From: Candidatus Krumholzibacteriota bacterium
GTDB lineage: Bacteria; Krumholzibacteriota; Krumholzibacteriia; Krumholzibacteriales; Krumholzibacteriaceae
DNA length: 39,220 nt
NCBI GenBank assembly: GCA_016931295.1
Contig: JAFGEZ010000050.1
Location: forward strand, 1 to 39,220
Direction: 5' to 3'
Part shown: piece by piece, positions 16,158-25,484 of the stretch
Position numbering within the stretch: position 1 is the first letter of the stretch
Layout: each line of letters begins with the position of its first letter
Translations under genes and position numbers: made by a program
Notes under the pieces: model-generated
Seen by the model: the letters and a program-made list of their open reading frames with translations, nothing else
What the model was told of the DNA's origin: nothing
The model's database searches: none

Positions 16158-17117
16158 CTATTCCGCCTCGAAGGAACCCATCGAATCGAACTTCTCCTCG
16201 CGGCTCCTGAGCAGGGCGCCGGGGGGCAGCTCGTCGAGGAGGTCGAACTCCTCGAGGACCGCCCCGCGGACGGCCGCGGCTGTCGCCTCCGGATCGCGGT
16301 GCGCCGCGCCGTGTGCCTCCCCGATGATCCGGTCGACGACGCCGAGATCGAAACAGTCTCGCGAGGTCAGGCGCAGCGACGCGGCGGCCTCGGGAGCCTT
16401 CTCGCGGCTCTTCCAGAGGATCGCCGCGCACCCCTCCGGGGAGATGACCGAGTAGATCGCGTGCTCGAGCATCAGGATGCGGTCGCCGATCGCCAGGGCC
16501 AGCGCTCCCCCGCTCCCTCCCTCGCCGAGTATGACGACGACGATCGGCGTCCGGATGCCGAAGAGGCTCTCGAGGTTGTCGGCAATCGCGCGCGGCTGCC
16601 CGCGCTCCTCGGCGCCGACGCCCGGATAGGCGCCGGGCGTGTCGACGATCGAGAGGATGGGCAGTCCGAACTTCTCGGCCATGCGCATCACGCGGAGGGC
16701 CTTGCGGAACCCCTCGGGGCTCGCCATGCCGAAGTTCCGCTTCAGCCGGTCGCGCGTCCCCCGCCCCTTCTCATGGCCGACGACGACGACACGCCGATCG
16801 CCGATCCTGGAAAGACCGGCGATGACGGCGGCGTCGTCGCCGAAGAGGCGGTCGCCGTGCAGCTCGCGGAACTCGTCGCAGATCATCGCGATCATCCCCC
16901 GGGTCGTGGGACGGAGCGGGTGCCGGGCGAGCAGCACCTGCTCCCACGGAGAGAGATCGCCGAAGATCTTCTTCTCGAGCGCGGCGAGCCGGGCGCGGAG
17001 GCGCCGCAGCTCGTCGGAGCCGGCGTCGTACCCGTCCCGTTCGAGATCGGCGATCCGCTTTTCGAGATCGGCCAGGGGGCGCTCGAAATCGAGGATCTTC
17101 GTGTCGTGCGGCGGCAT
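16158..17117 (-). CDS. accA: Acetyl-CoA carboxylase carboxyltransferase subunit alpha
   Basis: The 319-residue length is normal for AccA. The coiled N-terminus (ILDFERPLADLEKRIADLE), the QVLLARHPLRPTTRG box, the DRLFGDDAAVIAG strand and GHEKGRGTRDRLKRNFGM are all classic. So are the crotonase-fold oxyanion segments PGAYPGVGAEERGQ and ILGEGGSGGALALAIGD, and the YSVISPEGCAAILWK stretch. It transfers carboxyl from biotin-carried CO2 to acetyl-CoA with AccD, the first step of fatty acid synthesis. accD, accB and accC are not in the window, but birA, which biotinylates AccB, lies at 37127. It follows the YjbH-like gene by 14 bases as the last gene of the M23-dnaE unit, and has a GGGGGA site before its ATG. 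Confidence 0.95.
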   Translation of the reverse strand: MPPHDTKILDFERPLADLEKRIADLERDGYDAGSDELRRLRARLAALEKKIFGDLSPWEQVLLARHPLRPTTRGMIAMICDEFRELHGDRLFGDDAAVIAGLSRIGDRRVVVVGHEKGRGTRDRLKRNFGMASPEGFRKALRVMRMAEKFGLPILSIVDTPGAYPGVGAEERGQPRAIADNLESLFGIRTPIVVVILGEGGSGGALALAIGDRILMLEHAIYSVISPEGCAAILWKSREKAPEAAASLRLTSRDCFDLGVVDRIIGEAHGAAHRDPEATAAAVRGAVLEEFDLLDELPPGALLRSREEKFDSMGSFEAE

Positions 17118-17131
17118 GTCGTCCCCCGTGA

Positions 17132-17899
17132 TCAGAAGTAGTCGAGCCAGAATATCTCGACGGTGCGCGCCACGCCCTTCTCGGGCAGGTAGTTGCCGGA
17201 AAGGTCGCGGAACAGGATCTTCAGGCGCAGGTTCTCGCCGTAGTCGAAGCGGACGCCGGCGTCGAGGTAGCCGCGCCCCCTGGTCAGTCTCGTCGCGACC
17301 TCCGTGTCGTCGTCGTTCAGTCCGGCGGCGTAGTCGCCGAGGATGACGAAGCCCGGCGCCAGTTCGAAGGCGAAGCCGGCGAAGAGATCGATGCCGTCCT
17401 CGTCCTCGTCCTCGAGGGAGTAGTTGACGCCGCCGTGGATCGAGAAGTCGCGGATCAGGGAATAGTTCTTGGAGAAGGCGATATAGAAACCCTTCGACTT
17501 GCGCTCGTAGCGCTCCCAGTCCTCGATGTAGCCGTCCTCGCCCTGCGTGTCGATCCCCACCGCGATCGCCGGTCCCTGGATTCCCTCCTCGACGATCCGC
17601 AGACGGAGCTGGAAGCCCGGGATATCGTTGGCTTGCACCTCCCCGCGGCCGATGAACTCCTGGACGCCGTAGGAGACGCCGACCATCAGCCGGTCGCGGA
17701 ACCCGACCTGGGCGCCGAAGAGCAGCCCGCTGTCCGGGCCGAGCGAGCCGCGGAACAGGTAGGCGCCATGCGGCAGCATCCCCGCCGTCGGCGAGGAAAC
17801 GAGCGAGATCTCCTCGAAGGACTGGCCGGCGGCCGGAACCGGCGACAGGAGAAGAAACGACAGGAGAACAGCCGCAGCGCTACATCGTGAATTCGACAT
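17132..17899 (-). CDS. YjbH-like outer-membrane beta-barrel protein
   Basis: The 255-residue protein has a signal peptide (MSNSRCSAAAVLLSFLLLSP, cleavage near AAG-QS). Mature strands such as SPTAGMLPHGAYLFRGSLGP, GLLFGAQVGFRDRLMVGVSY and GPAIAVGIDTQGED resemble the YjbH-type domain found in envelope polysaccharide-linked barrels. The chain ends in EIFWLDYF with a terminal Phe, as in barrel proteins. An acidic loop (SLEDEDEDGID) may bind calcium. The start overlaps the dnaE 3' end by 20 bases, so it is translationally linked to dnaE, an odd pairing. The function is unknown; a small porin-like or polysaccharide-associated barrel is the best guess. Confidence 0.65.
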   Translation of the reverse strand: MSNSRCSAAAVLLSFLLLSPVPAAGQSFEEISLVSSPTAGMLPHGAYLFRGSLGPDSGLLFGAQVGFRDRLMVGVSYGVQEFIGRGEVQANDIPGFQLRLRIVEEGIQGPAIAVGIDTQGEDGYIEDWERYERKSKGFYIAFSKNYSLIRDFSIHGGVNYSLEDEDEDGIDLFAGFAFELAPGFVILGDYAAGLNDDDTEVATRLTRGRGYLDAGVRFDYGENLRLKILFRDLSGNYLPEKGVARTVEIFWLDYF

Positions 17900-20800
17900 C
17901 TTCGACCCCCGCGATCTCTTTCAGTTCCTCGTAGAGTTCCCTGCCCGGTTGCACGCCGGTGTTCCGCGCGTGGACGACATACGGGCTCCGTCCGTTCTTC
18001 CGCCAGAGGAAGACGAGCTCGCGCTCGCCGTAGTGGCGCGCCACCGTCTCCCGCAGCGCGGCCAGCTCCGTTTCCCCGAAGCGGTCCGACCTGATGTGGA
18101 GCGCCACCCGCCTCGGGATGAACGCCATGGCCTCCCCGATCGTATACACCGTGTCGGCGACGATCTTCCCCTCTTTTCCGTCCTTCACCGACACCTTCCC
18201 CGCCACGACGACGGTTTCGTCGGCCGCGAGCTTGCGCCGGCACGTCTCGTAGCTCGACGCGAAAACGATCACCTCGCACGTGCCGTGGATGTCCTCGAGC
18301 GTGACGAAGGCCATCGGGTTGCCCTTGCGATCGAGGATCGTCTTCACCTCGCCGACGAGCCCGGCGAGCACGATCGGTGTCCGGTCCGCCATCCCGCCGA
18401 TCTCCCGGCTGTCCGCGTTCACGATCTGCCCGAGCATTTCACGGTACTTCTCGAGCGGATGCCCGGAGAAGTAGAATCCGAGGGATTCGCGCTCGCGGTG
18501 GAGCCGTTCCGAATCGTCCCAGTCGGAAACGTCCGCGAGGCAGGCGTTCTCGATCCCCTCGGGACCCTCGCAGAAACCGAGGAAGAACTGGCCGCGGTCC
18601 CGCTCGTTCTGCCTTTTCTGCGCCTGGGCGAGGATCGTCTCGAGGGAGGTGAAGAGCTGCGCCCTCGTTCCGGGCAGGCAGTCGAGAGCGCCGGCCTGCA
18701 CGAGGTTCTCGAGCATCCGCCTGTTGATCTGGCGCAGGTCGACGCGATCGCAGAGATCGTAGATGTCGGCGAAGGGTCCGCCCTCCTCGCGCGCGGCCAC
18801 GACCGCCGCCACCGCTCCCACGCCGACGTTCTTGACCGCCGCGAGCCCGTAGGTGATCTCCCCGTCGGCGAGGCCGAAGCCGACGCCGCCCGTGTTGACG
18901 TCGGGCGGCCGGACGACGAGCCCCATCTGGCGGCACTCCTCGAGAAGAACGATGAGGCGGCTCGTGTCTCCCATGTCGCTCGTCATCGCGGCGGCCATGA
19001 AGGCCGCCGGGTGATGGGTCTTGAGGAACGCCGTCCGCATCGACACCATCGCGTATGCGGCCGAGTGGGACTTGTTGAATCCGTATCCCGAGAAGAAGGC
19101 CATCAGATCGAAGATCTTCCGCGCCGTCTTCTTCGGGATGCCCCGCTCGACGGCGCCGTCGATGAACTTGACGCGCTGCTTCTCCATCACCTCCTTCTTC
19201 TTCTTCCCCATCGCCCGGCGGAGCAGATCCGCCTCCCCCAGCGAGAAGCCGGCGAGGTCGCTCGCGATCCGCATCACCTGCTCCTGGTAGAGGATCACGC
19301 CGTACGTCTCGCGGAGGATCGGCTCGAGCGACGGGTGCTCGTAACGGATCTTCTTGCGGCCGTGCTTGCACTCGATGAAATCGTTCACCATGTCGCTCCC
19401 GAGCGGCCCGGGGCGGTAGAGGGCGTTCACGGCCGTCACGTCGGCGAAGTTCGTCGGGCCGATCTTGCGCAGGAGATCGCGCATCCCGGCGCTTTCCAGC
19501 TGGAAGACGCTCACCGTCCGCCCTTCACGGAGAAGCTCGAAGGTTTCGGGATCGTCGACGGGGATGCGGTCCATGTCGATCGCCGTTCCCTCGTGCTCGG
19601 CGACGAGATCGATCGTGCGCTCGATGTGCGAAAGGGTCTTCAGCCCGAGGATATCGATCTTGAGGACGCCGACCTCCTCGAGGAACTTCATCTCGAACTG
19701 GGTCGTCACCTCGCCCTTGTTCGTGCGGAAGAGGGGAACGTAGTCGACAAGCCGGCCCGGCGTGATGACGAGCCCGGCGGCGTGCGTGGACGCGTGGCGA
19801 ACCATTCCCTCGAGGCGGCGCGAGAGATCGACGAGCTGCCCGATCCGCGGATCCGCGTCGACGCGCTCCCGGAGCTCGGGGACAGTCTCGAGGGCCCTGT
19901 CGAGGGTCACGCCGGGACCGCCGGGGATCGTCTTGGCGAGCGCGTCGACCTCGCCGTAGGGCACCTTGAGCACGCGCCCGACGTCGCGGACGACGGCCCG
20001 CGCGGCCATCCGGCCGAAGGTGATGATCTGGCAGACGCTCTCCTTGCCGTACTTGTCGACGACGTACTCGATCACCTCCTGCCGCCGCTCGTCGCAGAAA
20101 TCGATGTCGATATCGGGCATCGAGACCCGTTCCGGGTTGAGCATCCGCTCGAAGAGGAGGCCGTTCGCCAGCGGATCGATCGCGGTGATCCCGAGGGCGT
20201 AGGTGACGAGGCTCCCCGCGGCGGAACCGCGCCCCGGCCCCACGGGAATCCCCTTTTCGCGGGCCGCGTTGACGATGTCCCACACGATGAGGAAATAGCC
20301 GGAGAAGTTCATCCGCGAGATCACGCCGAGCTCGTAGCGGGCGCGCTCCGCGATCACGTCCGTCACGTCGGGGTAGCGCCCCGGGAGTGCCGCCGTCACG
20401 AGGTGCTCGAGATAGTCGTCGGAGCTCCCGAAGGGCTCGGGGATGGGGAAGTCGGGCAGGAGCAGGGGAGAATCGCCGAAGGAGAAATCGCATTTGTCGG
20501 CGATCTCCAGCGTCGCCGCCAGGGCCTCGGGGTGATCGGGAAAGAGCGCCGCCATCTCGTCCTGGCTCTTGAAATAGAGCTCGGGATGGGATCGGAGCGA
20601 ACGGTTGGGATCGTCGAGGTCCTTGCCCGTCTGGATGCAGAGGAGCACGTCGTGCGCGCCGTGGTCGTCGGCGCGCCGGTAGTGGCAGTCGTTCGTCGCC
20701 ACGAGGGGCAACCCCGTCTCGGCGGCGAGAGCGGTGAGAAGCGGAATCGTCTCGAGCTCCTCGCGGATGCCGTGGTTCTGGATCTCGAGGTAGAAGTCGC

Positions 20801-21314
20801 CCGGCGCGAAGATCGACGCGAACCGCGCGGCGAGAGCGCGCGCCTCCTCCGTCTTTCCCGCGCGCAGGAGGCGCGGGATCGATCCCTGGATGCACCCGCT
20901 GAGGGCGACGAGCCCCTCGCTGAAGCGCTCGAGCGTGTCGAGATCGATCCGCGGCTTGTAGTAGAAACCCTCGAGAAAGGCGAGGGAGGAGAGTTCGATG
21001 AGGTTCCGGTATCCGCGTTCGTTCTTGACGAGGAGGACGAGGTGGTCGTTTCGGCCCAGGCCTCCTTCGCGCGAGCGGTCGGTCATCTTCCGCTGGGCGA
21101 CGTAGGTCTCCATGCCGATGATCGGCCGGATCCCGGCGGCGACGGCCTCGTTGTAGAAGGGAATCGTCCCGAAGAGGTTGCCGTGGTCCGTGAGGGCGAC
21201 GGCGGGCATCCCCATCTCCTTCGCGGCGGCGACGATCTCCTTCACGCGGAATGCGCCGTCGAGCAGGCTGTACTCCGAATGGTTGTGCAGGTGCAGGAAA
21301 CGCGCCGAGGACAT
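17880..21314 (-). CDS. dnaE: DNA polymerase III subunit alpha
   Basis: The 1144-residue length matches bacterial DnaE. The N-terminal PHP domain begins FLHLHNHSEYSLLDGAFRVK and has VALTDHGNLFG. The palm carries the catalytic pair in PDIDIDFCDERR (Asp401 and Asp403, the same numbers as in E. coli) and the third aspartate in LKIDILGLKTL (Asp554). GPGRGSAAGSLVTYALGIT, YQEQVMRIA and GYGFNKSHSAAYAM are family hallmarks. A helix-hairpin-helix region (near residue 860) and a late OB fold (IVLAGLVGEVKTILDRKGNP) follow. It is the replicative polymerase in the cytoplasm. Its ATG is one base after the stop of the M23 peptidase gene (TGAGATG), so expression is coupled to an envelope gene; the YjbH-like gene overlaps its end. 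Confidence 0.97.
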   Translation of the reverse strand: MSSARFLHLHNHSEYSLLDGAFRVKEIVAAAKEMGMPAVALTDHGNLFGTIPFYNEAVAAGIRPIIGMETYVAQRKMTDRSREGGLGRNDHLVLLVKNERGYRNLIELSSLAFLEGFYYKPRIDLDTLERFSEGLVALSGCIQGSIPRLLRAGKTEEARALAARFASIFAPGDFYLEIQNHGIREELETIPLLTALAAETGLPLVATNDCHYRRADDHGAHDVLLCIQTGKDLDDPNRSLRSHPELYFKSQDEMAALFPDHPEALAATLEIADKCDFSFGDSPLLLPDFPIPEPFGSSDDYLEHLVTAALPGRYPDVTDVIAERARYELGVISRMNFSGYFLIVWDIVNAAREKGIPVGPGRGSAAGSLVTYALGITAIDPLANGLLFERMLNPERVSMPDIDIDFCDERRQEVIEYVVDKYGKESVCQIITFGRMAARAVVRDVGRVLKVPYGEVDALAKTIPGGPGVTLDRALETVPELRERVDADPRIGQLVDLSRRLEGMVRHASTHAAGLVITPGRLVDYVPLFRTNKGEVTTQFEMKFLEEVGVLKIDILGLKTLSHIERTIDLVAEHEGTAIDMDRIPVDDPETFELLREGRTVSVFQLESAGMRDLLRKIGPTNFADVTAVNALYRPGPLGSDMVNDFIECKHGRKKIRYEHPSLEPILRETYGVILYQEQVMRIASDLAGFSLGEADLLRRAMGKKKKEVMEKQRVKFIDGAVERGIPKKTARKIFDLMAFFSGYGFNKSHSAAYAMVSMRTAFLKTHHPAAFMAAAMTSDMGDTSRLIVLLEECRQMGLVVRPPDVNTGGVGFGLADGEITYGLAAVKNVGVGAVAAVVAAREEGGPFADIYDLCDRVDLRQINRRMLENLVQAGALDCLPGTRAQLFTSLETILAQAQKRQNERDRGQFFLGFCEGPEGIENACLADVSDWDDSERLHRERESLGFYFSGHPLEKYREMLGQIVNADSREIGGMADRTPIVLAGLVGEVKTILDRKGNPMAFVTLEDIHGTCEVIVFASSYETCRRKLAADETVVVAGKVSVKDGKEGKIVADTVYTIGEAMAFIPRRVALHIRSDRFGETELAALRETVARHYGERELVFLWRKNGRSPYVVHARNTGVQPGRELYEELKEIAGVEDVEFTM

Positions 21315-21315
21315 C

Positions 21316-23541
21316 TCACCGCTCCCCTTCCGCGGTCTCCTCGAGCGTCAGCCCGAACTCGCCGGCGCTCCGGTTTCCCGCCCGGTCGCTGATCTCCACG
21401 CCGACGACCAGTGCTCCGCCAGGCCGCCCGGCGGGAACAAGCACGTAGAGGCGCTTTCGTATCCCGTCCCACTCGCAGACGGCCGGCCGGTTGTCGAGCG
21501 TCACGGCGGCGGACCAGGGATCGATGCCGCTGCCGGTCTCATCCACCTCGACGTAGAGGGCCCTCGAGCGGTAGAAACCGCTCGCCGCCGGGCGCTCCTC
21601 CCGCGCCACGAACCGCACCTCGGGAGGCAGCCCGTCGAGGAAGAAGGCGTAGACGCCCGGCTCGTCGACGTCGACGCGTCCCTCCTCGCGCGCGGGGACG
21701 CCGTTGCAGCGCCAGCCGCGCCGCTCGTCCCACCGGAAGAGCCCCGTTGCCTCTCCCGCCTCGCAGAGGAGGCGCAGACGGCCGACGCGCCAGGGCAGGA
21801 AATCGAGCGCGAATGGCCGGCCGACCGGGCGGAGGCCCGGGGGAGGCGGCCCCGGAAGCGGTTCCTCGGCGACGGCGACGAGCGTCGTGTCGAAGGCGCG
21901 TTCCGCGCGCAGCTCGACGATCAGCCCGTCGCCCGCGTCGAAACGAGGCTCATCGGCGGCGCCGAGCCGCAGGATCCGGGCCGCCTTCCGTCCCTCGACC
22001 GGGTATCCGCGCCGGTCGCGTCCGTCCAGGGCGAAGAGGACCGTTTCGCCAGAGACGGCGTCGTGGGGAAAGAACGCCTCGCACTCGCGTTCCCGTGCGC
22101 AGGCGACCGCCGCCGGTTTGCGCCGGCCGAGACGCATCCGCGGCGGCTCCGCGGGAACCGCATCGAGGATCCCACGCACGACGAGGCCGTGCTCCGCCGG
22201 CACGCAGACGAGCTCGCAGAAGGCCATCTCCGCCTCCCCGCGCGCCGGCGGCGAGGCGAACCACGCCGTCACGACCTCGCCCTCGTCGTCGCGCGCCTCG
22301 AAGCGGAAGAGATCCTCCCCCGGCGCCGCGTCGCCGCGCAGCGCCCGCCCGATCGGCGACAACGAAATCGGCCGCCACGGATTCTCTCCCGCCCGTCCCC
22401 ACAGCCGGCCGGCGACCGCTCCGCCGTCCGGATCGGCCGCGGCGACGACCACGCCCGTCCCCGACTCGAGACGCCGCGTCTCCTCGACGACGGGAGCGTC
22501 GTGCAGGCCGAAGACGAAGGCGGCGCGCGATTCGTTGCCCGCCGCGTCCGTCGCCACGATCGCCCCGCGATGGAGACCGGCGGCGAGCGCCCGTCCCCCG
22601 CCCGGCTCCCCGGGCCGCCGGACGATACCCGGACCCGAGCGGTCCTCCCGGGTGTTGCCCGGGCGGCGGAACAGCGCGGTGTACCGGTTTGCCGGCCCTT
22701 CTCCGCGCGCGTCCGTCTCGAAGACGATCTCCCCCGACTGGTCGTAGGAGAAGCTTCGGTTCTCGATCAGGTAGACCCGTTCGCCGTCGACGAGAAGCTC
22801 GATCCGGGACGGAGCCATCGCGTATCGCCCGTATCCCTGCTCGTCCCAGACGGATACGGCGAATCCGATCGCACCGTCGGCATAAAGCGTGTCGGGGAGA
22901 ACGAACCCCGACCTGGTGGCGCGGAAGAGCCGTTCGGCGGGAAGCAGGCGTCCCGAGACCCGGCCGCCCCGGCTGGCGGGAATCGCCCGCAGGCCGGAGA
23001 AGATCGGCGCGCTCTCGTCGGGAACGGCGAAGAGCCCGTCGAGGGGGTCGAAGGGCCGCCCCCGCTCGTCGCGCATCTCGAAGTGGAGGTGCGGCGCGCT
23101 CGTCCCCGAGGCGCCCGACCAGCAGATCGTGTCACCCGCGGCAACGCGCCAGCGCCCGCGCGTCAGCCTGATGTCGCACCACGAGGAGCCCGAATCCAGA
23201 CGGCGGTCGAACGCGAGCGAATCGAGAGAGCGCGTGAATCCCTCGACATGGGCGTAGACGGCGGTTCGCCCGTCGTCGAGTCGCAGGTAGAGCGCCTTCC
23301 CGTACCCGGCGGGGCCGATGCGGAGCCTTGAGACCCAGCCGTCCCCGATCGCCCGGCAGGGCAGCCCGATCCGCCCACCGGTGCGCAGATCGATCCCGGC
23401 GTGATAATGGCCGCCGCGATACTCGCCGAAGCTCGAGGAGAGCCGGCGGGGACCGTGCAGGGGCCAGAGATAGACTTCGGCGCGCGCAGCGGAGGCGGTC
23501 AGCGCCGCGATCAGCGCGCAGCGGAGGAGTGTTCCCTTCAT
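21316..23541 (-). CDS. Exported M23 (LytM-type) peptidase with long beta-rich C-terminus
   Basis: The 741-residue protein has a signal peptide (MKGTLLRCALIAALTASAAR, cleavage near ARA-EV). The M23 domain is at the N-terminus: GGHYHAGIDLRTGG (zinc ligands His47 and Asp51), VYAHVEG (His98) and APHLHFEMRDERGRPFDP (His151 and His153). All metal and catalytic positions of the LytM fold are kept, so an active peptidoglycan endopeptidase is expected. Residues 190-741 are a chain of Ig-like, beta-sandwich modules, seen in many FCB-group M23 proteins, and the last ends ALVVGVEISDRAGNRSAGEF. It is the first gene of the unit that continues with dnaE. A TTGACA promoter lies so close to the ATG that almost no leader is expected. 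Confidence 0.88.
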   Translation of the reverse strand: MKGTLLRCALIAALTASAARAEVYLWPLHGPRRLSSSFGEYRGGHYHAGIDLRTGGRIGLPCRAIGDGWVSRLRIGPAGYGKALYLRLDDGRTAVYAHVEGFTRSLDSLAFDRRLDSGSSWCDIRLTRGRWRVAAGDTICWSGASGTSAPHLHFEMRDERGRPFDPLDGLFAVPDESAPIFSGLRAIPASRGGRVSGRLLPAERLFRATRSGFVLPDTLYADGAIGFAVSVWDEQGYGRYAMAPSRIELLVDGERVYLIENRSFSYDQSGEIVFETDARGEGPANRYTALFRRPGNTREDRSGPGIVRRPGEPGGGRALAAGLHRGAIVATDAAGNESRAAFVFGLHDAPVVEETRRLESGTGVVVAAADPDGGAVAGRLWGRAGENPWRPISLSPIGRALRGDAAPGEDLFRFEARDDEGEVVTAWFASPPARGEAEMAFCELVCVPAEHGLVVRGILDAVPAEPPRMRLGRRKPAAVACARERECEAFFPHDAVSGETVLFALDGRDRRGYPVEGRKAARILRLGAADEPRFDAGDGLIVELRAERAFDTTLVAVAEEPLPGPPPPGLRPVGRPFALDFLPWRVGRLRLLCEAGEATGLFRWDERRGWRCNGVPAREEGRVDVDEPGVYAFFLDGLPPEVRFVAREERPAASGFYRSRALYVEVDETGSGIDPWSAAVTLDNRPAVCEWDGIRKRLYVLVPAGRPGGALVVGVEISDRAGNRSAGEFGLTLEETAEGER

Positions 23542-23550
23542 GTCGTGGGC

Positions 23551-23580
23551 ACGTTACCACCGGGCGACGCGCCCTGTCAA
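23551..23580 (-). promoter_or_regulatory. Sigma70-type promoter for the M23-dnaE unit, nearly leaderless
   Basis: On the minus strand, -35 TTGACA (23575-23580) is perfect and the -10-like TAACGT (23551-23556) is 18 bases away. The predicted start is near 23544 and the ATG is at 23541, leaving about three bases of leader. No Shine-Dalgarno sequence precedes the ATG, which fits leaderless initiation. The -10 is weak. Confidence 0.5.
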
Positions 23581-23595
23581 CGGCTCTTAAAACGT

Positions 23596-23624
23596 TTGCA
23601 CGCCGGCACGTCGTGTGCTAACTT
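23596..23624 (+). promoter_or_regulatory. Possible promoter for the PpiD-like gene
   Basis: On the plus strand TTGCAC (23596-23601) is followed after 17 bases by TGC-TAACTT (23616-23624), an extended -10 of the TGN type. The -35 and -10 each match the consensus in only three of six positions, so this is tentative. It lies in the 143-base divergent spacer and would give a leader of about 54 bases ending in AAAGGAA before the ATG. Confidence 0.3.
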
Positions 23625-23684
23625 AAACTCTGTTTTTTCGACGGAACCGATCGATCCCGACACACGAAAAAGGAACGTGCAGAC

Positions 23685-25484
23685 ATGCTGAAGCAGTTGA
23701 GGGAAAGAACGAAGGTATTCCTCTGGATCGTCGTCGTCGCATTCGTCATTTCCATCTTCGCCGTCTGGGGCATGGACCTGCGGACCGGCGACCGGACCGA
23801 GGCCGACCCCGAGGTGGCAGGCATCGTCAACGGCGAACGGATCCCCCGCCAGGCCTACGCGCAGGTGGCCACCGAGCTGCTGAACGGCGTGAAGCAGCAG
23901 CGCGGCGAGGACTACCGCATGAGCGACATGGAATACCGGATGGTCCAGGAACAGGCGTGGGAGACGACCGTCCAGAAGTACCTCATCGCCAGCGAGATCG
24001 AGAAGACCGGGATCACGATCGGCGACGACGAGCTCGTCTCCTTCATCCGGCGCAATCCCCACCCGTCCCTGCAGAGCGTCTTCGTCGACGACAACGGCAA
24101 CTTCGACTACCAGGCCTACCTCGCCGCCCTGGGCGACCCCTCCGCCGACTGGACGCAGCTCGAGAACTGGGCGCGCTCGATCCTTCCCGAGTTCAAGCTC
24201 GAAAGCATGCTGATGGCCCAGGTGCACGTGCCCGACCGCGAGCTCTACGACCGGTTCCTGCGCGACTCGCTCGTGGTGAAGGCGCGCTACGTGCGCGTTC
24301 CATGGGCGGACATCGACGAGGGACCGGCGCCGACCGACGCGGAGATCCGCGCCCGCTACGACGAGATCGCCGACGAGTTCGTCGTGCCCGAGCGTCGCCG
24401 CATCGCGGTGATCGGGATCGAGAAGGCCCCCTCCGAGCTCGACGAGGAGGACGTCCGCGGCCGCCTCGAGGAAATCCGTGGCGAGATCATGGCCGGGGAG
24501 GATTTCGCCGAGGCGGCCAGGAACTGGTCCGACGACTACATGACCGCCGAGAAGGGCGGAGACCTGGGATTCTTCTCCCGGGGGAGCATGGACTCGACGT
24601 TCACCGAGACGGCCTTCGCCCTCGAGCCCGGCGAGGTCTCGGAACCGGTCAGGACGCCCTTCGGCTACCACCTCGTCAAGATGGAGGAGCGGGACACCGT
24701 CGACGGCGTCGAGCAGGTCCACGTCCGCCACATCCTCATGGAGGTCGAGCCCGGCTACGACACGATCGACTCCCTCCGGACGGTCCTCCGGGACGTGATC
24801 GAGGAGATCAAGGACAGGGGATTCCGGGAGACCGCCGAGGCCCGCGGCCTCCAGTACGACGAGCCCGAGCCCATCGCCCGGCAGGCCTTCATCCCCGGCA
24901 TCGGGTATAACCCGAGGATCATCAACTTCGCCTTCAATCACCGCGCCGGCCAGATATCCTCGACGATCGAATCTGAGGACATGGTCCGCTTCGTGAAGAT
25001 ACTCGAGGAGATTCCCGAGGGACGGAAACCGCTCGACGAGGTCCGCGAGACCGTCGCGGAGCGCATCCTTCTCGACCGGCGCCGCGCCGCGGCCCGGGAG
25101 ACGGCCGCGGAGATCCGCCGCGAGGCCGCCACGAGCGGCGATCTCGAATCGGCTGCGCTCTCCCGCTCGTTCGAGATGCTCGAGACGCCCCGTTTCCGCC
25201 GGGATGACGCGGTGCCGGGGATCGGCGCGAACACGGCCTTCGCGACGGCCGCCCACACGCTGGCCGTCGGCGAGCTGAGCCCGCCGATCACCGGATCGGA
25301 CGCGTATTACCTGATCGTCGTGACCGAGCGTGACGAACCGGCCGCCGAGATATTCGCCGACCGCCGTCCCCTGCTGCTTCAGCAGGCGCGAACCGAGATG
25401 ACGAGACGCTTCCTCGCCAACTGGTACGAGAAGGTGCGAGCGAACGCCGAGGTTGAGGATCTTCGCGAGGAGATCATCGACTGA
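23685..25484 (+). CDS. PpiD-like membrane-anchored periplasmic peptidylprolyl isomerase/chaperone
   Basis: The 599-residue protein has a short cytoplasmic start (MLKQLRERTK), one transmembrane helix (residues about 11-29, VFLWIVVVAFVISIFAVWGM) and a long periplasmic part. Residues 43-230 form a SurA/PpiD-type chaperone region starting VAGIVNGERIPRQAYAQVA. A parvulin domain spans about 243-350, with KGGDLGFFSRGSMDSTFTET and PVRTPFGYHLVKMEERDTVD. A second, degraded rotamase module follows (HVRHILMEVEPGYDTIDSL), and a third parvulin-like end holds ELSPPITGSDAYYLIVV. PpiD-type proteins help outer-membrane and secreted proteins fold at the Sec exit, which would suit the many barrels here. It is the only plus-strand gene. 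AAAGGAA sits nine bases before the ATG. Its TGA abuts the tatA stop codon. Confidence 0.9.
   Translation: MLKQLRERTKVFLWIVVVAFVISIFAVWGMDLRTGDRTEADPEVAGIVNGERIPRQAYAQVATELLNGVKQQRGEDYRMSDMEYRMVQEQAWETTVQKYLIASEIEKTGITIGDDELVSFIRRNPHPSLQSVFVDDNGNFDYQAYLAALGDPSADWTQLENWARSILPEFKLESMLMAQVHVPDRELYDRFLRDSLVVKARYVRVPWADIDEGPAPTDAEIRARYDEIADEFVVPERRRIAVIGIEKAPSELDEEDVRGRLEEIRGEIMAGEDFAEAARNWSDDYMTAEKGGDLGFFSRGSMDSTFTETAFALEPGEVSEPVRTPFGYHLVKMEERDTVDGVEQVHVRHILMEVEPGYDTIDSLRTVLRDVIEEIKDRGFRETAEARGLQYDEPEPIARQAFIPGIGYNPRIINFAFNHRAGQISSTIESEDMVRFVKILEEIPEGRKPLDEVRETVAERILLDRRRAAARETAAEIRREAATSGDLESAALSRSFEMLETPRFRRDDAVPGIGANTAFATAAHTLAVGELSPPITGSDAYYLIVVTERDEPAAEIFADRRPLLLQQARTEMTRRFLANWYEKVRANAEVEDLREEIID

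Noticed and set aside
17949-21392. Plus-strand open frame of 1147 codons opposite dnaE
   Set aside because: It mirrors dnaE, has no recognisable motif and no ribosome site; it is a shadow of codon bias.
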